Assembly: GCA_041946865.1 (NCBI GenBank)
Contig: JBHGBF010000036.1
Coordinates: 1-30,584, forward strand
DNA from: RPQK01 sp041946865
Lineage (GTDB): Bacteria; Acidobacteriota; UBA6911; RPQK01
DNA: 30,584 nucleotides
Reading direction: 5' to 3'
Shown: positions 24,406-30,584 of the stretch, one piece after another
Numbering within the stretch: the first letter of the stretch is position 1
Layout: each line of letters begins with the position of its first letter
Translations under genes and position numbers: made by a program
The notes under the pieces: generated by a model
The model's database searches: none
What the model saw: only the letters and a program-made list of their open reading frames with translations
What the model was told of the DNA's origin: nothing

Positions 24406-25998
24406 GTGCCGCGAATATCGAAAAGACTGTCTGGGCGAGCGACACTCCTCATCCTGATCGGGTCGGTTTTGGGTATTGTCTTCCTCTTGGCGGCTCAGGA
24501 AGGCAGCCGGCTCACCTCGACCGACAGCTTTTGTGAGTCCTGCCACGTCCACCCTCACTCGACGATTTCCTGGAGGCTTTCGACGCATTACAAGAACAAA
24601 ACCGGAATGGTGATCCACTGCGTGGACTGTCACCTTCCGCCCGAGGGAATCGCCTACTATACCGAGAAGGCCCGGACCGGCTCGCGCGACATCTACGGCA
24701 AGCTTTTCAAAGATGTTTCGAAAATCGATTGGGAGGCGAAGTCCGTTCTGGAGTACGCAAAGACTCACACTTACGATGAGTCTTGCCTTCGCTGCCATCA
24801 GGACCTGTACAGCCTGAACCTCTCGGCCAAAGGCATCCAGGCGCACGAGAATTATGTGCGGAACCGGGAAAAAGGCATTCGTTGTATCAATTGCCATCTT
24901 TACGTGGGGCATTACAGCGAGAAGAAACAGGAAGAGCAGCAGCTCGAAGGGGACCAGGTACTGACGGAGGCAGCAGCCGCAACGGCAGTCAGGGCCACGC
25001 CTCGTCGGCGGCTTCCGCCGCTCAAGCTCACCGGAGCGGTCTCAGGCGAGAAATTTGAGAGCTACGTTGAGACTATCCCCGGCACACCCACTAGATTCGA
25101 AATGGTTGCTGTCTCGGGGGGTGAGTTCGACATGGGGAGCGGCCCTGACGAACCCTATCGCCGGCGGAACGAAGGGCCGGTCCACAGGGTGAGGGTCAGT
25201 TCCTTCTGGATAGGCAAGACTGAGGTGTCGTGGGCCGAATTCGAAGAGTTTTACTCCGATACGGTGACTCATTCGAAGAACGAACGCGGCGTCGTCCAGG
25301 AGGATCTGGAAACTGTTGACGCGATCACCGGTCCCACCCCGCCGTACGGCTCCCCGGACCAGGGTTGGGGCAAAGGTGAGAGGCCGGCCATCACCATGTC
25401 TCACCACGCCGCCCGGGTTTATTGCGAATGGCTTTCGCGCGTGACTGGAAAGCGTTATAGACTGCCGACTGAAGCGGAATGGGAATACGCCTGCCGGGCC
25501 GGCACGAAGACTCCGTACTTCTTCCCAGGCGATCCTGCCGACTTTACGAAGCTCTACTGGTGGAACCGCTGGTTCGGCATTGAGACCGAGCCGCTGGCAC
25601 AGTACGCCCGCTATGCGGAGAATTCCTCGCGCCGCACTCACCCGCCGGGCTCGGTCAAACCCAACGCCTGGGGGCTTTTGAATATGATCGGGAATGTCAA
25701 GGAGTTTTGCCTTGACTGGTATGACCCTGCAGCCTATTCTCAGTATTCAGACGACATAGCAGTGGATCCGATGGGGCCCGAAACCGGCGAGGAACACGTG
25801 GTTCGGGGGGGATCTTACAGAAGCGACGCGATTGAGCTGCGATCGGCGGCGCGCGACTATACGCGCACGGATGACTGGCTCACCACCGATCCGCAGTCTC
25901 CCAAGAGCATCTGGTGGTATTCCGATTCAACCGATGTCGGCTTCCGCGTGGTCCGGGAGTTTGAAAGGGCAGGATCGAGCAGCAACGGCAGTCAATAG
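24406..25998 (+). CDS. Tetraheme NapC/NrfH-like cytochrome c fused to a SUMF1-type domain
   Basis: 530 residues from GTG 24406, chosen for AAAAAGG 6 bases upstream; TTG 24388 is an alternative. One membrane anchor (about 13-31) is followed by four CxxCH haem sites: CESCH 43-47, CVDCH 72-76, CLRCH 127-131 and CINCH 160-164, the layout of NapC/NirT/NrfH quinol dehydrogenases. After a linker (about 170-225) comes a full SUMF1/formylglycine-generating-type domain (226-525): MVAVSGGEFDMGS, YRLPTEAEWEYACRAG, NAWGLLNMIGNVKEFCLDWY and HVVRGGSYRSDAIELRSAAR. The catalytic cysteines of true sulfatase-activating enzymes are absent from that last segment. Both parts would face the periplasm. An exported Gfo/Idh/MocA gene follows 26 bases later. 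Electron transfer from quinol is inferred; the role of the SUMF1 part is unknown. Confidence 0.88.
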   Translation: MPRISKRLSGRATLLILIGSVLGIVFLLAAQEGSRLTSTDSFCESCHVHPHSTISWRLSTHYKNKTGMVIHCVDCHLPPEGIAYYTEKARTGSRDIYGKLFKDVSKIDWEAKSVLEYAKTHTYDESCLRCHQDLYSLNLSAKGIQAHENYVRNREKGIRCINCHLYVGHYSEKKQEEQQLEGDQVLTEAAAATAVRATPRRRLPPLKLTGAVSGEKFESYVETIPGTPTRFEMVAVSGGEFDMGSGPDEPYRRRNEGPVHRVRVSSFWIGKTEVSWAEFEEFYSDTVTHSKNERGVVQEDLETVDAITGPTPPYGSPDQGWGKGERPAITMSHHAARVYCEWLSRVTGKRYRLPTEAEWEYACRAGTKTPYFFPGDPADFTKLYWWNRWFGIETEPLAQYARYAENSSRRTHPPGSVKPNAWGLLNMIGNVKEFCLDWYDPAAYSQYSDDIAVDPMGPETGEEHVVRGGSYRSDAIELRSAARDYTRTDDWLTTDPQSPKSIWWYSDSTDVGFRVVREFERAGSSSNGSQ

Positions 25999-26010
25999 TA
26001 CGTAAACGAT

Positions 26011-26017
26011 AAAGGAG
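26011..26017 (+). promoter_or_regulatory. Shine-Dalgarno deciding ATG 26025
   Basis: AAAGGAG lies 7 bases before ATG 26025. The upstream in-frame GTG at 26019 is too close to it, so ATG is the start. Confidence 0.7.
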
Positions 26018-26024
26018 AGTGGCC

Positions 26025-27359
26025 ATGTCAGATGAATCCAATGTCTCCCGCCGCAGGTTTTTAGGAACGGTGGCCGTGGCCGGCGCTGTCTACGCGGCCT
26101 GCAGCAAGGTCCAGCAGGGTCAGGAATGGATGGACAAGGCGCCCGACGGCAAGGCCTTGAAGGCTGGGCTGGTCGGGTGCGGAGGCCGCGGCAGCGGCGC
26201 GGCTCTCAACTTCCTGGCCGCGGGCCCCAACCTGTCGGTCGTTGCTCTGGGCGACGTTTTCCAGGACCGGTTGGACGACGCCCGCCGCCGAATCGAAAAA
26301 AAGGGACAGAAGGTCGCCGACGATAAGTGCTTTGTCGGCTTTGATGCCTACCAGAAAGTGATTGCCTCGGATGTCGACATTGTCATTCTGGCGACACCCC
26401 CGCACTTCCGGCCTCAGCACTTTGCGGCAGCCATCGACGTCGGCAAACACGTTTTCATGGAAAAGCCGGTCGCCGTTGACCCGGTCGGAATTCGCAGCAT
26501 TCTGGACACCGCCGCGAAAGCGAAGACGAAAAACCTCACCGTGGTGACCGGCACTCAAAGGCGGCATCAGCCCAGCTACAAACAAGCCTTCGAGCGTATT
26601 TCCAACGGCGCGATCGGCGAAATCATCACCGCGCGCGTCCTTTGGAATCAGGGCCAGCTTTGGTTCAAGGAACGCGACCAGGCATGGAGCGACATGGAGT
26701 GGTTGATCCGGGACTGGGTGAACTGGACCTGCATGTCAGGCGATCACATCGTTGAACAGCACGTACACAACCTTGACGTCGCCTGGTGGTTCCTGGGCGC
26801 CTATCCGGTAAAGGCGGTCGGTTTTGGAGGCCGGGCTCGGCGCGTCACCGGCGACCAGTACGACTTCTTCAGCGTGGATTTTGAAATGCCCGGCGGAATG
26901 CACGTTCACAGTATGTGCCGCCAGGTGGACGGGTGCGCCAACGACGTCTCCGAATACCTCGTCGGCAGCAACGGCTGGGCGCATCTGAGCAGCAAGGACT
27001 GCACCATCTACAAGAAGGACGGAACGGTCGCGTGGCAGTACGGCGCGACACGAGAGGAGGCCGCTAACGCCGGCCCGGACGCTCCTCGAAAGAAGGATGA
27101 TCCTTATGTTCTCGAGCACGTGGATCTCGTCAACGCGATTCGGACGGCGACGCCCTTCAATGAGGCGGAGAATACGGCCAAATCGACGATGACGGCCATT
27201 ATGGGCCGTGAAGCCGCTTATACCGGCCGTGCTGTCACCTGGGACGAGATGATGAAATCCTCCATGCGGCTGGGCCCGACCGAATACGCGCTCGGTCCCG
27301 CGCCCATCGAGGTGAAGATCCCTGTTCCTGGAAAGCCGAGAGAACAGGCACAGACCTAA
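26025..27359 (+). CDS. Tat-exported Gfo/Idh/MocA-family oxidoreductase
   Basis: 444 residues. A twin-arginine signal, VSRRRFLGTVAVAGAVYAAC (7-26), starts the protein; the cysteine might be lipidated, but Tyr at -3 makes a poor lipobox. The nucleotide-binding motif is GCGGRGSG (51-58), with VVALGDV at the end of the second strand and EKP at 146-148 (FMEKPVAVDP). TGTQRRHQPSY and HVHNLDVAWWFLGAYP are typical of the family branch common in Planctomycetota and Acidobacteriota. Sugar or cyclitol oxidation or reduction with a tightly held NAD(P) is expected; the substrate is unknown. It follows the cytochrome-SUMF1 gene by 26 bases and ends at a strong terminator, so the two form an operon and may share electrons in the periplasm. 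It differs clearly from the copy at 6710-8026. Confidence 0.9.
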   Translation: MSDESNVSRRRFLGTVAVAGAVYAACSKVQQGQEWMDKAPDGKALKAGLVGCGGRGSGAALNFLAAGPNLSVVALGDVFQDRLDDARRRIEKKGQKVADDKCFVGFDAYQKVIASDVDIVILATPPHFRPQHFAAAIDVGKHVFMEKPVAVDPVGIRSILDTAAKAKTKNLTVVTGTQRRHQPSYKQAFERISNGAIGEIITARVLWNQGQLWFKERDQAWSDMEWLIRDWVNWTCMSGDHIVEQHVHNLDVAWWFLGAYPVKAVGFGGRARRVTGDQYDFFSVDFEMPGGMHVHSMCRQVDGCANDVSEYLVGSNGWAHLSSKDCTIYKKDGTVAWQYGATREEAANAGPDAPRKKDDPYVLEHVDLVNAIRTATPFNEAENTAKSTMTAIMGREAAYTGRAVTWDEMMKSSMRLGPTEYALGPAPIEVKIPVPGKPREQAQT

Positions 27360-27385
27360 ACCCGCAGACCAACGCGAAAGATACG

Positions 27386-27430
27386 GCCCGCGAAGGAACG
27401 CTTTCCCGCTTCCTTTCGCGGGCTTTTTGT
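27386..27430 (+). terminator. Rho-independent terminator after the oxidoreductase gene
   Basis: GCCCGCGAAGGAA (27386-27398) pairs with TTCCTTTCGCGGGC (27410-27423) apart from one bulged base, followed at once by TTTTTGTT. It closes the cytochrome/oxidoreductase operon and separates it from lepA. Confidence 0.85.
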
Positions 27431-27462
27431 TCCCGCGTCAAGCCGCGGGATGCTTTTTCAGA

Positions 27463-29271
27463 ATGTCCAACGACCCACAACTCTATACTCGCAATTTCTG
27501 CATCATCGCTCATATCGACCACGGCAAGTCCACTCTGGCCGACCGGCTGATCGAGATCACCGGCACCGTGGACGCGCGGGAAATGCGCGACCAGCTGCTC
27601 GACAGGATGGACCTCGAGCGAGAACGGGGGATTACCATCAAAATGGCCGCCGTCCGCCTGCGTTATCAGGCCAAGGACGGTCACGAGTATGAGCTGAATC
27701 TGATCGACACGCCCGGGCATGTGGATTTCACTTACGAAGTCTCGCGCAGCCTGGCCGCCTGTGAAGGCGCTATTCTCGTCGTTGACGCGGTCCAGGGAGT
27801 CGAAGCGCAGACGCTGGCGAACGTGAACCTCGCACTGAGTCACAGGCTCGCCATTATCCCGGTCATCAACAAGATCGATCTTCCCGCCGCTGATCCGGCC
27901 CGCGTCCGGAACGAGATCGAGGAAACCCTTCTGATCGACGCCGGTGAGTGCCTGGAAGCCAGCGCCAAGCAGGGGATCGGGATCGAGCAGATCCTGGAAG
28001 CCATCGTGGCGCGCATCCCGCCGCCTGCCGGAGACGCCTCAGGGCCGCTGCGGGCCCTGGTTTTCGACAGTCACTTCGATCCTTATCTCGGTATCATTGC
28101 CTACGTACGGGTCGTGGACGGGGTGCTCCGACCCGGCATGCGCATTCGCATGATGGCCTCCGGCTTTGAGGCCGAAGTCAGCGGAGTCGGGGTCTTCACC
28201 CCCGAGATGGCTGCGACCGACCGGCTTGAAACGGGGGAGGTAGGGTTTGTCCACGCCGGCATCAAACAGATCGGTGACTGCCGCGTCGGAGACACCATGA
28301 CCGAGGCCGACCGGCCGGCGCCCCAGCCGCTTCCCGGCTACAAGCAGGTCAAACCCATGGTGTTCTGCGGGCTGTACCCGGTCGACGGCGATCAGTTTCC
28401 CGACCTGCGCGAGGCGCTGGCCCGCCTTCAACTTAACGACGCAGCCTTAAGCTTTGAGCCTGAGACCTCGGCGGCCCTCGGCTTCGGTTTCCGCTGCGGT
28501 TTCCTGGGCCTGCTGCACAGCGAGATCATCCAGGAGCGGCTGGAACGGGAATTCGGCCTTGAACTGGTCGCGACCTCGCCGTCGGTGGTCTACCGTGTGA
28601 CCCTGACTGACGGGACGGTGCTTGAGGTCGACAACCCCACCCGCTGGCCGGATCCCGGCCGCATTGCCCAGGTAGAGGAGCCTTACGTCCTCGCCACGAT
28701 TATCGCTCCGACGTCCTACGTCGGCGCCTGCATGGACCTCTGCACCGAGCGGCGCGGCACGTTTCGGCACAACGACTACAGCCGGGAACGTGTGATTATT
28801 ACCTGGGAACTGCCTTTGGCCGAGATCCTGATGGACTTCTTCGATACCCTGAAAAGCCGGACCCGCGGTTACGCCTCGTTCGACTACGATTTCCTGGGGT
28901 ACAAAGAGGGCGAACTGGTCAAACTCGACATCAAGATCAATGGGGAGCCGGTCGATGCGCTCAGCTTTATTACACATCGCGATCGCGCCTATCCGCGCGG
29001 CAAAGCGCTGGCCGCGCGGCTGAAGCAGGTGCTGCCGCGCCAGCTGTTCGAGATCCGGATTCAGGCCGCGCTGGGCGCCCGGGTGATTGCGGCAGAGACG
29101 GTAAGCGCCTTGCGCAAGAACGTGATTGCCAAGTGCTACGGAGGAGATATCACGCGGAAGCGTAAGCTGCTCGAAAAACAGAAGGAAGGCAAGCGGCGTA
29201 TGAAAGCGGTCGGCCGTGTGGAAATCCCGCAGGAAGCCTTCCTGAGCGTATTGCGTGTGGGGAACGAATGA
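27463..29271 (+). CDS. lepA: Elongation factor 4 (LepA)
   Basis: 602 residues, the standard length. The start ATG 27463 gives the usual short lead into the GTPase motif; a TTG at 27427 overlaps the terminator region and is rejected. GTPase motifs: AHIDHGKST (16-24), RGITIKM, DTPGH and NKID. The LepA-specific C-terminal domain is complete and ends KCYGGDITRKRKLLEKQKEG...VEIPQEAFLSVL. LepA is a cytoplasmic ribosome-bound GTPase that acts on stalled or initiating ribosomes. Its stop overlaps the hemW start by 4 bases (ATGA), a gene pair also found next to each other in Bacillus subtilis. Confidence 0.97.
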   Translation: MSNDPQLYTRNFCIIAHIDHGKSTLADRLIEITGTVDAREMRDQLLDRMDLERERGITIKMAAVRLRYQAKDGHEYELNLIDTPGHVDFTYEVSRSLAACEGAILVVDAVQGVEAQTLANVNLALSHRLAIIPVINKIDLPAADPARVRNEIEETLLIDAGECLEASAKQGIGIEQILEAIVARIPPPAGDASGPLRALVFDSHFDPYLGIIAYVRVVDGVLRPGMRIRMMASGFEAEVSGVGVFTPEMAATDRLETGEVGFVHAGIKQIGDCRVGDTMTEADRPAPQPLPGYKQVKPMVFCGLYPVDGDQFPDLREALARLQLNDAALSFEPETSAALGFGFRCGFLGLLHSEIIQERLEREFGLELVATSPSVVYRVTLTDGTVLEVDNPTRWPDPGRIAQVEEPYVLATIIAPTSYVGACMDLCTERRGTFRHNDYSRERVIITWELPLAEILMDFFDTLKSRTRGYASFDYDFLGYKEGELVKLDIKINGEPVDALSFITHRDRAYPRGKALAARLKQVLPRQLFEIRIQAALGARVIAAETVSALRKNVIAKCYGGDITRKRKLLEKQKEGKRRMKAVGRVEIPQEAFLSVLRVGNE

Positions 29272-30401
29272 GTTCCGAGAGCTTCGGGATATACGTTCAC
29301 ATCCCTTTCTGTGTCCGCAAATGCCCCTATTGCGACTTCGTGAGCGCGGCCGGCGGCAGCGCGGAACGGGCCTCGTACCTCAACGCGCTTGAGAAGGAGA
29401 TCCGCAGCAGCCAATGGAAAGGCTGTTCGGCGCGGACGATCTACTTCGGCGGCGGCACGCCGTCCGAACTCGGTCCCCCTGATCTTCGCCGGATCATGGA
29501 GGCGCTGCGAGAGGCCTTCAAGGTCTCGCCCGAACCGGAATGCTCGATCGAGTGTAACCCGGGCACGCTCAGCCGGAGAAAACTGGCCGCCATGCGGTCG
29601 CTGGGTTTTAACCGCCTGAGCCTGGGGGTGCAGTCCTTTTCGGACCGGTTCCTGCGCGCGCTGGGCCGGATCCACACGAGTGGCGAGGCTCTCGAAGCCT
29701 GGCGGCTGATCCGTTCGGAGAGCTTCGGCAATGTAAACCTCGACCTCATCTTCGGGATTCCCGGCCAGACACTCGAGAATTGGCGCGAGGACCTGCGGCA
29801 GGCGCTGGAACTGCGGCCTGAACACCTCTCGCTCTACGACCTGACCATCGAGCCGGAGACCGAGTTCGGGCGGCTCAAAAGACAAGGGCGACTTCCCGAG
29901 GTGGACGAGGAGCTTGCGGCTTCAATGTACGAGACTGCTGCGGACCTCACAGCAGCCGCCGGTTACGGCCATTACGAGATCTCAAACTTCGCGCTTCCGG
30001 GCCGAGAGTGCCGCCACAATCTCGTTTACTGGCGCAACCAGGAGTACTTGGGATTCGGGGTGAGCGCGGCGTCGTACGCCGCCGGGGTGCGGTCTGTGAA
30101 CGTGAAAGCAACGGCGGAGTATGTCCGGGCGGTTCATCAGGGTAAGGCGACAACCGGGTATAAGGAAAGACTAGAACCACGGGCTGCCCTCGGTGAGGAG
30201 ATCATGCTGCGCCTTCGCCTGGCGGAAGGTCTTGCGGCTTCGGACCTCGCCGCCAAATACAACCTTGACCCCGAGATTCTCTATGCCGAGACGATGAAGC
30301 ATTTCATTTCCGAAGGTCTGCTGACTCGTCAAAACGGTTCAATCCGCCTGACCGCGCGCGGCCGCCTGCTGGCGAACGAAGTCTGCCGCAGATTTCTGTG
30401 A
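29268..30401 (+). CDS. hemW: HemW-like radical SAM protein (haem chaperone)
   Basis: 377 residues, normal for HemW. The radical SAM cluster motif CxxxCxxC is C15, C19, C22 (HIPFCVRKCPYCDF), followed by YFGGGTPSEL and SIECNPGTL. The C-terminal HemN-like domain is present (HNLVYWRNQEYLGFGVSAAS, EEIMLRLRLAEGL). The phenylalanine-rather-than-cysteine environment before the first cysteine and the length are those of HemW, the haem-binding chaperone, not of coproporphyrinogen dehydrogenase HemN, which carries a fourth cysteine and is longer. Coupled to lepA by a 4-base overlap. A haem-insertion factor next to a multihaem cytochrome operon is probably coincidence, as lepA-hemW is a common pair. Confidence 0.92.
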   Translation: MSSESFGIYVHIPFCVRKCPYCDFVSAAGGSAERASYLNALEKEIRSSQWKGCSARTIYFGGGTPSELGPPDLRRIMEALREAFKVSPEPECSIECNPGTLSRRKLAAMRSLGFNRLSLGVQSFSDRFLRALGRIHTSGEALEAWRLIRSESFGNVNLDLIFGIPGQTLENWREDLRQALELRPEHLSLYDLTIEPETEFGRLKRQGRLPEVDEELAASMYETAADLTAAAGYGHYEISNFALPGRECRHNLVYWRNQEYLGFGVSAASYAAGVRSVNVKATAEYVRAVHQGKATTGYKERLEPRAALGEEIMLRLRLAEGLAASDLAAKYNLDPEILYAETMKHFISEGLLTRQNGSIRLTARGRLLANEVCRRFL

Positions 30402-30481
30402 GTTGGCCGGCGGGCTTGAGCGGGGCTGACAGTTCCTTGTCGGAGTTCGCCTGACTACAGCGTCAGAGCCGGTCCATCGGG

Positions 30482-30584
30482 CTACGAACCGCTTGCCCGC
30501 CACGCACGAACATAGGCGGCATTGCGGCGCACGTAGTCGGGATGATTCTCGCGGTACTTGCGTTTGTACTCGGCCCGGCTCCCG
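30482..30584 (-). CDS. C-terminal end of a small basic protein, cut by the window edge
   Basis: The last 33 residues of a minus-strand frame are visible, ending at TAG 30482-30484: SRAEYKRKYRENHPDYVRRN followed by AAYVRAWRASGS. The pattern K/R-Y-R-x-x-H-P-x-Y-V-x-x-N is familiar from small, Arg-rich hypothetical proteins that often carry an N-terminal zinc-binding region; that region would lie outside the window. The function is unknown to me. Confidence 0.55.
   Translation of the reverse strand, partial: GSRAEYKRKYRENHPDYVRRNAAYVRAWRASGS

Noticed and set aside
24406..25998. Cytochrome-SUMF1 protein as a sulfatase-activating enzyme
   Set aside because: The cysteines needed in the active site segment are missing and no sulfatase gene is in the window.
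1..30584. CRISPR array, tRNA, rRNA, insertion sequence or prophage
   Set aside because: No regularly spaced repeats, no cloverleaf or rRNA-like sequence recognised, and no transposase, integrase or structural phage gene in any frame.

Overview
The window looks like chromosomal DNA of a GC-rich, Gram-negative-type bacterium, most likely a member of the Acidobacteriota. The best single pointer is the first complete gene: it has the layout of the VWFA-related family that is expanded in Acidobacteriota. Two Tat-exported Gfo/Idh/MocA oxidoreductases, a secreted HEAT-repeat protein, an SMP-30 protein and a family VIII type serine hydrolase fit that assignment. I see no rRNA, tRNA, CRISPR array, transposase, integrase or phage gene.

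Layout. 1-348: no convincing gene. 349-4557 (+): VWA protein and NUDIX hydrolase, then a perfect 29-bp inverted repeat, then an M3 oligopeptidase translationally coupled to a transglutaminase-like protein. 4636-9008 (-): SMP-30/gluconolactonase-like protein, Tat-exported Gfo/Idh/MocA oxidoreductase, secreted HEAT-repeat protein. 9115-10389 (+): beta-lactamase-fold serine hydrolase, divergent from the SMP-30 gene; the two genes share a mirror-image upstream element. 10470-10829 (-): small exported coiled-coil protein. 11066-12573 (+): nucleotidyltransferase and metallophosphoesterase, overlapping. 13118-22297 (+): one giant gene (3059 residues) with the full domain order of a cyclic beta-1,2-glucan synthase. 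22588-24114 (-): Hsp70-family protein, convergent with the glucan synthase across a 68-bp near-perfect palindrome. 24406-27359 (+): a tetraheme NapC/NrfH-like cytochrome c fused to a SUMF1-type domain, followed 26 bp later by a second Tat-exported Gfo/Idh/MocA oxidoreductase, closed by a strong terminator. 27463-30401 (+): lepA and hemW, a housekeeping pair. 30482-30584 (-): C-terminal end of a small basic protein cut by the window edge.

How genes may work together. The SMP-30 and Gfo/Idh/MocA genes on the minus strand would suit envelope sugar oxidation followed by lactone hydrolysis. The cytochrome-SUMF1 fusion with its exported oxidoreductase looks like a membrane-anchored redox module facing the periplasm; this is the most unusual protein architecture here. 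The glucan synthase would make a periplasmic or secreted cyclic glucan. At DNA level the most unusual feature is a set of three long inverted repeats, each with a 33-38 nt spacer, one of which has a decayed half-copy 16 kb away. All functions are inferred from motifs read by eye; no database search was possible.
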